A DNA stretch of 64,000 nt from Cellulomonas dongxiuzhuiae (GCF_018623035.1 NZ_CP076023.1:186001-250000); one strand, 5' to 3'. Positions 51,601 through 60,051 are shown, counted from the first letter of the stretch. A program made the numbers and translations. Notes: generated by a model not told the origin, from the letters alone.

Positions 51601-51834
51601 AGCCTGTTCTTCGACGTCGGGGTGTACCTCGTCGTCGTGGGGCTCGTCCTGGACATCCTGCGCAGCGTGGGGGCCGAGATCGACCGTCGCGCCGAGACCG
51701 GTGAGGACGACGTCGCCGAGCACGCCGTCAGCGGGTACGACCACGTCGTGGTCGCGCGCACCCGGTCGGGCGCCGTGGACGCGGGAGCAGTGCCGCCGGA
51801 CCTGGGCGGCTCCGGTCGGGGGGTGACCCCGTGA
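48697..51834 (+). CDS. mrpA: Mrp-type Na+/H+ antiporter subunit A fused to subunit B
   Basis: A 1045-residue membrane protein. The N-terminal 500 residues are NuoL-like, with the conserved Glu in FWELTTVTSY and Lys in GAATKSALIPFHFWLP; a MrpA C-terminal region follows, then a MrpB-like domain (about 865-1000, SGHNQPGGGFAAGLVTG). A/B fusion is common in actinobacteria. Mrp complexes use the proton gradient to expel Na+ and resist alkali or salt. GTG 48697 is the likely start. All following subunits are joined by 4-base overlaps. Confidence 0.92.
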   Translation: MLLLLTIHLAAALVAPFLFRWWGRRAFWALAAAPASAAVWALTWTGEVQAGRGPTEVLEWVPALGLELSFRLDTLSWLMTVVVGGVGALVLVYCAAYFSPTASGLSRFGGVFTAFAGSMLGLVTADDMLLMFVFWELTTVTSYLLIGHYADRKASRRAAMQAIIVTTAGGLAMLVGVVILGHAAGTYSMSALMADPPAASAAVVAAVVCLLAGAATKSALIPFHFWLPAAMAAPTPVSAYLHAAAMVKAGVYLVARFAPAYSELPVWRWTIVVLGCGTLLLGGYRALRQHDLKLVLAFGTVSQLGLIILLVGLGTKATALAGLAMLGAHAMFKAALFLVVGTVDVACGTRDLRRLSGVGRALPWTALAGGLATASMIGLPPFAGYVAKEAGLEGVAHLEDGTIGWIVLAAVVVGSALTVAYGLRFWWGAFATKDALVPQSKTQDSDGVATTTSLAVGGDESVEPAPVMRPSFLLTAPALILSFLGLAVALLPHLGEHLLAPYAGTYPVGEPGHLLLWGGFGLVLWLTVGILSVGGLLFLVRDKVERWQARVPHLIEADHTYRRSMRKLDDLAADVTAVTQRGSLPLYLGVILLTWVVAVGTALLTGTSLPTETRPWDYAAQTVFAGAAIVAAILVARARRRLKAVILSGICGYSIAGMFLLYGAPDLAVTQVLVETITLVVFVLVLRRLPPYFSDRPLAGSRWVRLGLGLAVGLVVAGVALVAPSARVHPPVSADFATEAYEFGGGKNIVNVTLVDIRAWDTMGEISVLLVAATGVASLVFLSARGGRIFREREAPADRAVWGGTPDPMATLRRPSTAPDMGEADVEAPPTPSAGTPRAVGSRAREWLRAGRTVAPQRRSVVFEVVVRLLFHTMIVYSAFLLFSGHNQPGGGFAAGLVTGIALAVRYLAGGRYELGEAAPVQPGVLLGTGLFLSAGVGLVALFVGGNVLESWIFEFHLPLWGEVKLVTSLFFDVGVYLVVVGLVLDILRSVGAEIDRRAETGEDDVAEHAVSGYDHVVVARTRSGAVDAGAVPPDLGGSGRGVTP

Positions 51835-52373
51835 CGGACGTCGTGATGAGCCCCAACCTCGTGTTCGTCGTGACGATCGGGGTGCTGTTCACCGTCGGGG
51901 TCTACCTCGTCCTCGAGCGCAGCCTGACGCGCATCCTGCTGGGCATCGTGCTGCTCAGCAACGGCACCAACCTGCTGATCCTCGTCGCCGGCGGCGCGGC
52001 CGGCGCGCCGCCCCTCATCGGCGTCGCGTCCGACCGGCCGATGAGCGACCCGCTGCCGCAGGCGCTCATCCTCACGGCCATCGTCATCACGCTCGGGCTG
52101 ACGGCGTTCCTGCTGGCCATGGCCTACCGCTCGTGGCAGCTGCACCGCCACGACGAGGTGCAGGACGACGTCGAGGACCGCCGCATCGTGCGCCTCGCCG
52201 CCCGCGACGAGCGCGCGTTCGAGGACGACGACACCGAGTCCGACGGCGAGACGCTCGACGAGGAGGCCGCCAGCGCCCGCGACGAGACCGACGAGGGCGA
52301 GGCGTTCGACGAGGCCCCGTGGGAACGCCCGCCGCCGCGCACCGACCACACCCACCGGGAGGAGGGACGATGA
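51831..52373 (+). CDS. mrpC: Mrp antiporter subunit C
   Basis: NuoK-like subunit with three membrane helices (about 8-105) and the motifs LERSLTRILLGIVLLSNGTNLL and DPLPQALILTAIVI. The 180 residues exceed the usual 110-115 because of an acidic, disordered C-terminal tail (about 118-180) rich in Asp and Glu. GTG 51831 overlaps the mrpA stop. It forms part of the membrane ion path with subunits A and D. Confidence 0.9.
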   Translation: MTDVVMSPNLVFVVTIGVLFTVGVYLVLERSLTRILLGIVLLSNGTNLLILVAGGAAGAPPLIGVASDRPMSDPLPQALILTAIVITLGLTAFLLAMAYRSWQLHRHDEVQDDVEDRRIVRLAARDERAFEDDDTESDGETLDEEAASARDETDEGEAFDEAPWERPPPRTDHTHREEGR

Positions 52374-53923
52374 CCGACTGGGGCTGGCTCGTCCCCCTGC
52401 CCGTGGTGCTGCCGCTGTCGGCTGCCGGCCTGGCGCTCGCGCTGTACCGCCGCCCGCGGCTGCAGCGCATCGTCTCGCTCGCGACCCTGACGATCGTGGC
52501 CGTGGTGTCGGCCGCGCTGCTCGTCATCGCGGACTCCGGACCCGTGGTCGTCGAGGTCGGCGACTGGGCGGCGCCCGTCGGCATCAGCCTCGTGGCGGAC
52601 CGCCTGTCGGCCCTCATGCTCACGGTGTCGTCCGTCGTGATCCTGTGCGTCCTGATCTACTCCCTGGCGCAGGGCCGCGAGGACGGTGAGCGGTTCGCGC
52701 CCATCTCGATCTTCCACCCCACGTACCTCGTGCTGTCGGCGGGCGTCGCCAACGCGTTCCTCTCCGGCGACCTGTTCAACATCTACGTGGGCTTCGAGAT
52801 CCTGCTCGCGGCGTCGTACGTGCTCATCACGCTGTCGGGGACGCGCGAGCGGATCCGTGCCGGGACGATCTACGTCGTCGTCGCGATCCTGTCCTCGGTG
52901 CTGTTCCTCGTCGCGATCGCCGCGATCTACGCGGCCGTGGGCACCGTCAACCTCGCGCAGCTCGCGATCCGGCTGCCGGAGGTGGACCCCGGGGTCCGGC
53001 TGGTGCTGCAGTGCATGCTGCTGCTGGCGTTCGGCATCAAGGCGGCCGTGTTCCCGCTGTCGTCGTGGCTGCCGGACTCCTACCCGACGGCGCCGGCGCC
53101 CGTCACGGCGGTGTTCGCGGGCCTGCTCACCAAGGTCGGCGTCTACGCGATCATCCGGACGCAGTCGCTGCTGTTCCCGGGCGGGCGGCTCGACGACATC
53201 CTCATGTGGGTCGCGCTGGCGACCATGGTCGTGGGCATCCTCGGCGCGGTCGCGCAGGACGACGTCAAGCGTCTGCTGTCCTTCACGCTCGTCAGCCACA
53301 TCGGCTACATGATGTTCGGCATCGCGCTGGGCAGCGTGCACGGCTGGAGCGCCGCGATCTACTACGTCGCGCACCACATCACCGTGCAGACCGCGCTGTT
53401 CCTCGTCGTCGGGCTCATCGAACGCTTCGGGGGCACGACGTCCCTGGACCGCCTCGGCGGGCTGGCGAAGATGACGCCCGTGCTGGCGGTGCTGTTCTTC
53501 GTGCCCGCGATGAACCTCGGCGGCATCCCGCCGTTCTCCGGGTTCCTCGGCAAGGTGGGGCTGCTGGAGGCGGGCGTCGAGCTGGGCACGCCGACCGGGT
53601 ACGCGCTGGTCGTGGGGTCCGTCGTGACGTCGCTGCTGACGCTGTACGCGCTGATCAAGGCGTGGAACAAGGCGTTCTGGCAGAGCCCGCCGGAGGAGCT
53701 GCCCGCCAACCGGGTGCCGATGATGATGGTCGCGCCCACGGCCGCGCTCGTCGTCGTGAGCCTCGCGCTCACCGTCTTCGCCGGCCCGCTGTACGGCTAC
53801 ACGGGACGCGCCGCGCAGACGCTGCAGGAGCGCTGGCCGTACATCGAGGCCGTGCTGCCCGACGGTCAGCGCGGCGAGGGCGAGTCGCAGCGTGCGGCCG
53901 ACGACGCGGAGGTGGGGGGATGA
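52370..53923 (+). CDS. mrpD: Mrp antiporter subunit D
   Basis: A 517-residue NuoN/M-like proton-pumping subunit with some 14 membrane helices, the conserved Glu in YVGFEILLAASYVLI and the Lys in FGIKAAVFPLSSWLPDSYPTAP. GGAGGAGGGACG precedes ATG 52370, which overlaps the mrpC stop. The polar C-terminus (about 490-517) is disordered. Confidence 0.92.
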   Translation: MTDWGWLVPLPVVLPLSAAGLALALYRRPRLQRIVSLATLTIVAVVSAALLVIADSGPVVVEVGDWAAPVGISLVADRLSALMLTVSSVVILCVLIYSLAQGREDGERFAPISIFHPTYLVLSAGVANAFLSGDLFNIYVGFEILLAASYVLITLSGTRERIRAGTIYVVVAILSSVLFLVAIAAIYAAVGTVNLAQLAIRLPEVDPGVRLVLQCMLLLAFGIKAAVFPLSSWLPDSYPTAPAPVTAVFAGLLTKVGVYAIIRTQSLLFPGGRLDDILMWVALATMVVGILGAVAQDDVKRLLSFTLVSHIGYMMFGIALGSVHGWSAAIYYVAHHITVQTALFLVVGLIERFGGTTSLDRLGGLAKMTPVLAVLFFVPAMNLGGIPPFSGFLGKVGLLEAGVELGTPTGYALVVGSVVTSLLTLYALIKAWNKAFWQSPPEELPANRVPMMMVAPTAALVVVSLALTVFAGPLYGYTGRAAQTLQERWPYIEAVLPDGQRGEGESQRAADDAEVGG

Positions 53924-54495
53924 GCCTGCACCCGCGCCGCACCGGCTGGCGCTTCCAGTGGGCGACGATCGCCTGGCTCACCGTCGTGTGGGTGCTGCTG
54001 TGGGGCGACGTCACGTGGGGCAACATCGTCAACGGCGCCCTGCTGGGCATCCTCGTCACGGTCGGCCTGCGCATGACGCCCGTCGACTTCCACGGCCGCG
54101 TGCACCCGGTGGGGCTGCTGGTCCTGCTGGGGCGGTTCGCGGTCGACCTCGTGCGGGCGTCGTTCGAGGTCAGCGTCGTGGCGCTGCGCCCCCGGTACAC
54201 GCCGCGGGGCGCGGTGATCTGCGTGCAGCTGCGCAGCCACTCCGACCTGTACCTGACGATGACGGCCGAGCTCGTGTCCCTCGTGCCCGGGTCGATCATC
54301 GTCGAGGCGCACCGGCTCACCGGACGCCTGTACGTGCACGTCCTGGACGTCGAGACCAGCGGCGGCGTCGAGAAGGCGCGCCAGAGCGTGCTCGACCAGG
54401 AGGCGCGGGTGCTGCGGGCGCTCGCGTCCGACCAGGAGCTGGCGGACGCGGGCCTGCCGCGCGGACGTCGTGACCGGGAGGTGGCGTCGCGATGA
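53920..54495 (+). CDS. mrpE: Mrp antiporter subunit E
   Basis: A 191-residue protein with two N-terminal helices and the family core PRYTPRGAVICVQLRSHSDLYLTMTAELVSLVPGSIIVE, followed by a helical cytoplasmic C-terminus. MrpE is needed for assembly of the antiporter. ATG 53920 follows GGTGGGGG and overlaps the mrpD stop. Confidence 0.9.
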   Translation: MSLHPRRTGWRFQWATIAWLTVVWVLLWGDVTWGNIVNGALLGILVTVGLRMTPVDFHGRVHPVGLLVLLGRFAVDLVRASFEVSVVALRPRYTPRGAVICVQLRSHSDLYLTMTAELVSLVPGSIIVEAHRLTGRLYVHVLDVETSGGVEKARQSVLDQEARVLRALASDQELADAGLPRGRRDREVASR

Positions 54496-54989
54496 GCCCG
54501 TTCGACGTCGTCGTCGTGATCGGCGGGGTGCTGCTGACCCTCGGTGCGGCCCTCGCGATCGTGCGGGCCGAGAAGGGGCCGTCGATCCTCGACCGGACCG
54601 TCGCGCTCGACATCGTCGTCACGACGATGATCGCCGCCGTCGCCCTGTACGCGGCGTACTTCCGGCGTGCCGACGTCGTGCCCCTGCTCGTCGTGCTGTC
54701 GCTCGTCGGGTTCGTGGGCTCGGTGACGGTCGCGCGGTTCGCGTCCGTCGAGCCCGAGGGCGAGGGCCGGGTGCGCACGCGTGAGGAGGTCGCCGCCGAG
54801 GAGGCGGAGAAGCGCCGCCTCGAGCAGGAGGAGGAGGAGACGCGCCGCCGTCGCCGCCGCGTGGTCGAGGCCGAGGAGCAGGCCGTCGCCGACGCGGAGC
54901 GCGACGTCCCGTCGAGCTCGCGCGACACCGTCGAGCCCGAGCCGGACGACGAGCACCACGGCGGCCCCGCCGACGAGGAGGCACGATGA
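54492..54989 (+). CDS. mrpF: Mrp antiporter subunit F with long charged tail
   Basis: The first 85 residues match MrpF: three helices, RAEKGPSILDRTVALDIVVTTMIA. The protein then continues for about 80 residues of extreme charge (Glu/Arg-rich, about 95-145, likely a coiled coil, then Asp/Glu/His). Typical MrpF proteins are about 90 residues, so the tail is an added feature, mirroring the acidic tail of MrpC. Confidence 0.88.
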   Translation: MSPFDVVVVIGGVLLTLGAALAIVRAEKGPSILDRTVALDIVVTTMIAAVALYAAYFRRADVVPLLVVLSLVGFVGSVTVARFASVEPEGEGRVRTREEVAAEEAEKRRLEQEEEETRRRRRRVVEAEEQAVADAERDVPSSSRDTVEPEPDDEHHGGPADEEAR

Positions 54990-55369
54990 GCGCCACGATG
55001 TGGGAGGCGGCCGCGGACGCCGTGTCGATCATCTGCCTGCTGGGCGGCGCGTTCTTCGCGTTCGCCGCGGGCGTCGGCGCCCTGCGCTTCCCCGACCTGC
55101 TGGCCCGCATGCACGCCGGCACCAAGCCGCAGGTGCTGGGCCTGATCCTCGTGCTCGTCGGCCTCGCGCTGCGCCTGCGCGAGGGTGGCGCGGTGTGGGC
55201 GCTCGTGCTCGTGGCGATCTTCCAGATGCTCACGGCACCGGTGGCCGCGCACATGGTCGGGCGCGCGGGCTTCCGGACCGGCAAGGTCCGCAACGACCTG
55301 CTGGTGGTCGACGAGCTGACGCGCGACCTCGACGACACCCAGACCGACGGGACCGGCGACGACGTCTGA
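54986..55369 (+). CDS. mrpG: Mrp antiporter subunit G
   Basis: A 127-residue protein with three helices and the signature GALRFPDLLARMHAGTKPQVLGLILVL. It is the last gene of the operon, overlapping mrpF, and ends 15 bases before the convergent flavoprotein stop. Confidence 0.9.
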   Translation: MSATMWEAAADAVSIICLLGGAFFAFAAGVGALRFPDLLARMHAGTKPQVLGLILVLVGLALRLREGGAVWALVLVAIFQMLTAPVAAHMVGRAGFRTGKVRNDLLVVDELTRDLDDTQTDGTGDDV

Positions 55370-55384
55370 GGCGTCGCCCGTCCG

Positions 55385-56854
55385 TCAGGCGGCGAACACC
55401 GACCGGACGCGGATGCCGAACTCGCGGCGCAGCGCGCGGCTCGCGGCGAACCACCCGCCGAGCCCGTGCACGCCGGGGCCCGGCGGGGTCGCCGCGGAGC
55501 ACAGGTACACGCCGTCGGCACCGGCGGCGTACGGGTCGAGCGTCGGCGTGGGCCGCGCGAACATCTGCGGCAGGTCCACGGCGCCCGCGGAGATGTCGCC
55601 ACCGACGTAGTTGGCGTTGTGGTGCGACATCTGCGACGCGGGCACGCACCGGGACGCCACGACGACGTCCCGGAACCCCGGGGCGTACCGCTCGATGTGC
55701 CGCGTGACGGCCTCGGTCGTGTCGACGTCCGACCCCGCCGGGACGTGCGCGTAGGACCACAGGGGACGCAGGTCGCCGCTGCGGCGGCCGTCGTCGACGA
55801 CCGACGGGTCGCTGACCAGGCACATCGGCAGCTCGGCGTGGCGCCCCGCGTGGACGTCCGCCTCGGCGCGCGCCATCTCGGCGCGCGTCCCGCCCACGTG
55901 CACGGTGCCGGCGCGCGCGACGTCGGGGTGCTCCCACGGCACGGGCGCCGACAGGACGAAGTCGACCTTCGACGCGGCGTCGCCGTGCCGGTAACGCTCG
56001 AGCGCCGCGCGCCGGCGGGCGGGCAGCTCGTCGCCCAGCACGTCCACGAGCCCGCGGGGCGTGGTGTCGAACAGGTAGCACCGGGCGGCCGGGAGGTCGG
56101 CGCGCGAGCGTACGGGGTGGTCGGTGACGACCGTCCCGCCGTGCGCGCGCAGGTCTTCGACCAGTGCGGCGACGATCGCGCCCGAGCCGCCGCGCGGGAT
56201 CGGCCAGCCCTGGCCCGCGTGCGCCAGGGACGCCAGGAGCAGGGCCGTGCCCGCGCCGGCGAGGCTGGGCAGGCGCGAGATGGCGTGCGCGGCGACCCCG
56301 GTGAGCAGCGCGGGGGCCACGTCGCCGCGGAACCGCGCGCCCCACGCGGGCGTGCCCTGCTCGGCGACGCCCAGGCCGAACCGGGCCGCCCCGACGAGGC
56401 CGCCGGGTACCAGGCCGGCGGGGATGCTGCGCTTGTCGCCGAGGGCGACGCGCACGACGTCGTCGGTGTGCCGCGACAGGGCACCGACGAGCGAGCGCCA
56501 CGCGGGCCCGTCCTCGTCGAGCCCCGCGACCGTCCGGTCCAGGTCGTGCCACGCGATCCCGGCGCGGCCGTCGGGCAGCGGCTGGGCGAACGAGACCTCG
56601 GGGACCAGCAGCTCGACGCGGCGCTCGAGCCCGAACGCCTGGAAGAACGGGGACGCCCACGCCATCGGGTGGACCGCCGAGCAGACGTCGTGCACCACGC
56701 CGTCGGCCAGGCCGAGGTCCAGCGTGCGTGCGCCGCCGCCGACGGTGGGCTGTGCCTCCAGCACGGTGACGGACAGCCCGGCGCGCGCCATCGTGACCGC
56801 AGCAGCGAGACCGTTGGGTCCGGAACCGACGACGACGACGTCCATGGGCGCCAT
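55385..56854 (-). CDS. FAD-dependent phytoene-desaturase-like oxidoreductase
   Basis: A 489-residue flavoprotein with the ADP-binding VVVGSGPNGLAAAVTMARAG near the N-terminus and a C-terminal FAD motif (GVYLCSAATPPGPGVHGLGG) as in carotenoid desaturases and related retinol-saturase-like proteins. No carotenoid genes lie nearby, so the substrate is unclear. ATG 56854 and ATG 56845 are both possible; a GTG at 56869 is less likely. It is divergent from the HTTM-like pair. Confidence 0.82.
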   Translation of the reverse strand: MAPMDVVVVGSGPNGLAAAVTMARAGLSVTVLEAQPTVGGGARTLDLGLADGVVHDVCSAVHPMAWASPFFQAFGLERRVELLVPEVSFAQPLPDGRAGIAWHDLDRTVAGLDEDGPAWRSLVGALSRHTDDVVRVALGDKRSIPAGLVPGGLVGAARFGLGVAEQGTPAWGARFRGDVAPALLTGVAAHAISRLPSLAGAGTALLLASLAHAGQGWPIPRGGSGAIVAALVEDLRAHGGTVVTDHPVRSRADLPAARCYLFDTTPRGLVDVLGDELPARRRAALERYRHGDAASKVDFVLSAPVPWEHPDVARAGTVHVGGTRAEMARAEADVHAGRHAELPMCLVSDPSVVDDGRRSGDLRPLWSYAHVPAGSDVDTTEAVTRHIERYAPGFRDVVVASRCVPASQMSHHNANYVGGDISAGAVDLPQMFARPTPTLDPYAAGADGVYLCSAATPPGPGVHGLGGWFAASRALRREFGIRVRSVFAA

Positions 56855-56960
56855 TCTCGCGTCGTCCACGTCCAGGACGCGAACTCGCCCCCGGGTGCCG
56901 TGCCCGCCCGTAACCTGACGACCTGGACATCCGGGGCGCCGCGAGAAGGTCGAGGGACGT

Positions 56961-57437
56961 GTGGGCGACGGTCGTGAGGCAGGCCTGCTGTCGACGGGCG
57001 CACCCGCGGACGACGAGACGCGCGAGCGCCGCCGGGCGCGGGGCGTGACCTGGTCCGCCGTCGGCCTCCTGCTCCTCGTCGCGGCGTTCCAGCACGAGCT
57101 GTGGCCGCTGACCGCCTACCGGCTGTTCAGCGACGTGCGCACGGGCACCGCGGCGTCGGTCGAGCTGGTCGCGGTCGCACCCGACGGCACACGCACGCCC
57201 GTGCGCCTGGACCCGCGCAACCCGGTGGTCGCCACGACGGGCCGGCAGTACCCACGCGTCCGCGACGCCGCCCCGGGCGAGCAGCGGGCGATGGTGCGGG
57301 CGTGGCTGCGGGCCGCGGGCATCGACCCCGGAGGCGTCGCGGACGCGCGGTTGGAGCGGGTCGTGCTCGAGCTGGACCCCGACACCGGTGAACGGCGCGA
57401 GACGTCCCGCACGCTGCTCGTCGAGGTCGCCCCGTGA
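56961..57437 (+). CDS. hypothetical protein with one membrane helix, partner of the HTTM-like gene
   Basis: A 158-residue protein with one hydrophobic helix (about 32-50) and a soluble C-terminus (SVELVAVAPDGTRTPVRLDP ... LERVVLELDPDTGERRET). Its stop overlaps the start of the following HTTM-like gene (GTGA at 57434). Small proteins of this layout often sit before HTTM genes. A TAACCT upstream (about 56910) may be its -10 box. The function is unknown. Confidence 0.65.
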   Translation: MGDGREAGLLSTGAPADDETRERRRARGVTWSAVGLLLLVAAFQHELWPLTAYRLFSDVRTGTAASVELVAVAPDGTRTPVRLDPRNPVVATTGRQYPRVRDAAPGEQRAMVRAWLRAAGIDPGGVADARLERVVLELDPDTGERRETSRTLLVEVAP

Positions 57438-58360
57438 TCACCGCGGCGCCCGTGGTCATGCGCCGCCGGGAGCTGCTCGCGCGCGTCGACGACCGGCTGG
57501 TCGCCCCGGGCCCGGCGTTCCGCCTCCTCGAGGTGCACACGCTCGTCGCGCTCGTCATCGGGCTGCGGCTCGCGACCCGCGACTGGACGCTCGTGGCCGA
57601 GCGGCCCGAGGTCCTGACGTTCCGCGCCACCCTGGTCGGCTGGTTCCCCGCGCCGGTGCCGCCGTGGCTGCTCGTGGCCCTGCAGGTCGCGGGCCTGGTC
57701 GGCGTGACGCTCGTCGTCGCCCGTCGCAGCCCGCGCGCCGGCTTCGCGCTCGCGTGGGTCGCCTACACGGTCCTGGCGGGGCTGTGGGGCAGCTCGGGCA
57801 AGGTCATGCACAACGACGTCCTGACGGTCACGGTGGGTGCCGTCCTGCTGCTCGCCCGGGTGCCCGGCAGGGACGTGGGCGCGCGCGACGAGCGGGTCGC
57901 GTGGGGCTGGCCGCCGCGCGCCGCCCTGGCTGTCGTCGCCACGGTGTACTTCCTCACGGGCGCGCAGAAGCTGCGGCACAGCGGCATCGACTGGGTCGTC
58001 GGCGACAACATGGCGTGGGTGCTGCGCTGGGGCAGATCCCCGTTCGGTGACGGGTTCACCCACCTGGTCGCCGACCAGCCGTGGCTGCCGCAGCTGCTCG
58101 CCGGCGGCGCGATCTGCCTCGAGCTCGGTGCGCCCGTGCTGCTCGCGCTGCGCGCCACCCGGATCCCGTTCGCGCTGGCCGTGCTCGTGATGCACGGGAG
58201 CATCTGGGCGTTCCTCGGCCTGGACTACTGGGCGTGGGTGCTCACCGTGGTGGCCGTGGCCGTGCCGCTGGGGCTGCCGCGCGACGTGCCGCTGCGCGAG
58301 GCCCCCGCTGCGCTCGTGCGTGCGGTCGCCGCGCGGCGGGGTGCCGCGCGGCGACCGTAG
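57434..58360 (+). CDS. HTTM-like membrane protein
   Basis: A 308-residue multi-pass protein with six or more helices and the segments YFLTGAQKLRHSGIDWVVGDNMAWVLRWG and LELGAPVLLALRATR, resembling HTTM (horizontally transferred transmembrane) proteins related to vitamin-K-dependent gamma-carboxylase. A catalytic lysine equivalent may be present in AQKLRHSG, but enzymatic activity is not proven for most bacterial members. It is coupled to the small membrane protein upstream. Confidence 0.75.
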   Translation: MITAAPVVMRRRELLARVDDRLVAPGPAFRLLEVHTLVALVIGLRLATRDWTLVAERPEVLTFRATLVGWFPAPVPPWLLVALQVAGLVGVTLVVARRSPRAGFALAWVAYTVLAGLWGSSGKVMHNDVLTVTVGAVLLLARVPGRDVGARDERVAWGWPPRAALAVVATVYFLTGAQKLRHSGIDWVVGDNMAWVLRWGRSPFGDGFTHLVADQPWLPQLLAGGAICLELGAPVLLALRATRIPFALAVLVMHGSIWAFLGLDYWAWVLTVVAVAVPLGLPRDVPLREAPAALVRAVAARRGAARRP

Positions 58361-58375
58361 GTCAGCCGACGACGG

Positions 58376-58645
58376 TCAGCCGACGATGCGCGCGGCGATC
58401 TTCGCGGCGCCGCGGGTCGCGAGCACGCGCGAGAGCCCGATGGCCGCGCCGGTGACGGCGGCCGCCGCGGCGACCTCGCCGAAGTTGATGTCGTCTTCGC
58501 TGGAGTCCGCCGCGGGCGGCTTGTGGCCCCTGGTCTTCTCCCACACCGAGTCGATCACGCGGTGCACCACCCAGGTCGCCGCCAGCGCGACCACCGCGCC
58601 CACGATCTTGGCGCTCATGGACTGCTTCTTCTCGTCGCTCGTCAT
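58376..58645 (-). CDS. DUF4235 small membrane protein
   Basis: An 89-residue protein with two hydrophobic helices (SAKIVGAVVALAATWVVHRV, then VAAAAAVTGAAIGLSRVLATRG), separated by EKTRGHKPPAADSSEDD, as in the actinobacterial DUF4235 family. ATG 58645 follows GAGGAGG. The function is unknown. It is divergent from the thiamine transport operon. Confidence 0.8.
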   Translation of the reverse strand: MTSDEKKQSMSAKIVGAVVALAATWVVHRVIDSVWEKTRGHKPPAADSSEDDINFGEVAAAAAVTGAAIGLSRVLATRGAAKIAARIVG

Positions 58646-58713
58646 CCGGGCCTCCTCGTCGTCCTCGCCTGCACGGACGCTACCCGTCATCGGGCGATCC
58701 CACAGGTCGGGGT

Positions 58714-58719
58714 TAGGAT
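58714..58719 (+). promoter_or_regulatory. -10 box of the thiamine transport operon
   Basis: TAGGAT lies about 10-12 bases before the first paired bases of the TPP aptamer, so the transcript would begin just before the riboswitch. I see no convincing -35 box. Confidence 0.4.
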
Positions 58720-58728
58720 CGCCCCTGA

Positions 58729-58844
58729 ACGACAGGGGAGCGTCAGCTGCCGGGCCCGACCGGGTGCGGCACGAGGACGCTGAGAGTGCGGACCACCGCA
58801 GACCCTCGAACCTGATCCGGTTGGTACCGGCGTAGGGAGTCGGG
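58729..58844 (+). promoter_or_regulatory. TPP riboswitch (THI element)
   Basis: The conserved thi-box core is present: CTGAGA (58780-58785), ACCCTCGAACCTGATCCGG (58802-58820) and CGTAGGGA (58831-58838), bracketed by a closing stem starting near 58730. TPP binding normally lowers expression of thiamine genes, and the next three genes encode a thiamine ABC transporter. Confidence 0.93.
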
Positions 58845-58850
58845 CTTCTC

Positions 58851-58931
58851 TCCTCCCGTGGTCGTCGTGCGCGGCCCGGTCCCCGGTGCCGTGCGCGGCG
58901 GGCGCGGGACCTCTCCGACCACGACGGAGGA
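58851..58931 (+). promoter_or_regulatory. expression platform: anti-ribosome-site pairing before thiB
   Basis: TCCTCCCGTGGTCG (58851-58864) is complementary, with a 2-base bulge, to the stretch 58916-58931 that contains the GGAGG ribosome site. Its formation would hide the thiB ribosome site, pointing to control at translation initiation. Confidence 0.6.
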
Positions 58932-58941
58932 CGACCGCGAC

Positions 58942-60048
58942 ATGACCACCCCCCGGCCCCGCACCGCCGCACGCACCCGAGCCCGGCACGCCGCCGTCCC
59001 CGCGGTCGCCGCCGCAGCGCTGCTCGCGCTGACCGCGTGCTCGGCGACCGGCGGCCCGACGGCGGACGGGGCGACCGCCGGGGCCGGCACGGTCACGCTG
59101 GTGACGCACGAGTCGTTCGCGCTGTCCGACGGCCTGCTGGAGCGCTTCGAGGACGAGTCGGGGCTGAGCGTGCAGGTCGTGCAGCAGGCGGACGCGGGCG
59201 CGCTGGTCAACCAGCTGGTCCTGACGAAGGACGCGCCCCTGGGCGACCTCGTGTTCGGCATCGACAACGCGTTCGCGTCGCGCGCGCTCGACGAGGGCGT
59301 CGTCGTGCCGGTCGAGATCGACGCCCCGGCGGTGCAGGACGCCGCGGAGCACGCCGTGCCGGGCGACGAGGACGGCGCCCTGACCGCCGTCGACCTCGGC
59401 GACGTGTGCCTCAACGTCGACACCGCGTGGTTCGCGTCCCGCGGCGTGCCCGAGCCGACGACGCTGGAGTCGCTGCTCGACCCGGCGTACCGCGACCTCG
59501 TCGTCGTGCCCGACCCCGTGACGTCGTCCCCGGGCCTGGCGTTCCTGCTGGCCACGGTCGGGGCGTTCGGCGAGGACGGCTGGGTCGACTACTGGGCGGG
59601 CCTGCGGGACAACGGGCTGCAGGTCGCCGACGGCTGGTCCGAGGCCTACTACACCGACTTCACCGCGGGCGGCGGCGACGGCCCGCGCCCCGTCGTGCTG
59701 TCGTACGCGTCGTCGCCGCCGTACACCGTCCCCGAGGGCGGTGACGCCCCGACGACGCGCGCGCTGCTCGACACGTGCTTCCGCCAGGTCGAGTACGCGG
59801 GCGTGCTGGCGGGGGCGGCCAACCCCGAGGGCGCCGCGCAGCTCCTGGAGTTCCTGCTGTCCGACGACGTGCAGGCCGACATCCCGGTGTCGATGTACAT
59901 GTACCCGGTGAGCTCGAGCGTCGACCTGCCGCCGGAGTGGGTGTCGTGGGCGCCGCTCGCGGAGAAGCCGTTCACGGTCGCGCCCGCCGACGTCGCGGAG
60001 CACCGCGAGCAGTGGCTCACCACCTGGTCCGACACGGTCATCGGCTGA
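58942..60048 (+). CDS. thiB: thiamine-binding lipoprotein of ABC transporter
   Basis: A 368-residue lipoprotein (lipobox ALTAC, Cys33) with the ThiB-like core VTLVTHESFALSDGLLERFEDESG, GDLVFGIDNAFASRA, DVCLNVDTAWFASRG and the Trp/Tyr ligand region DGWSEAYYTDF. It captures thiamine or TPP at the outer face of the membrane. ATG 58942 follows GGAGG at 58926-58930. Behind a TPP riboswitch, it is repressed when TPP is plentiful. Confidence 0.92.
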   Translation: MTTPRPRTAARTRARHAAVPAVAAAALLALTACSATGGPTADGATAGAGTVTLVTHESFALSDGLLERFEDESGLSVQVVQQADAGALVNQLVLTKDAPLGDLVFGIDNAFASRALDEGVVVPVEIDAPAVQDAAEHAVPGDEDGALTAVDLGDVCLNVDTAWFASRGVPEPTTLESLLDPAYRDLVVVPDPVTSSPGLAFLLATVGAFGEDGWVDYWAGLRDNGLQVADGWSEAYYTDFTAGGGDGPRPVVLSYASSPPYTVPEGGDAPTTRALLDTCFRQVEYAGVLAGAANPEGAAQLLEFLLSDDVQADIPVSMYMYPVSSSVDLPPEWVSWAPLAEKPFTVAPADVAEHREQWLTTWSDTVIG

Positions 60049-60051
60049 CCC

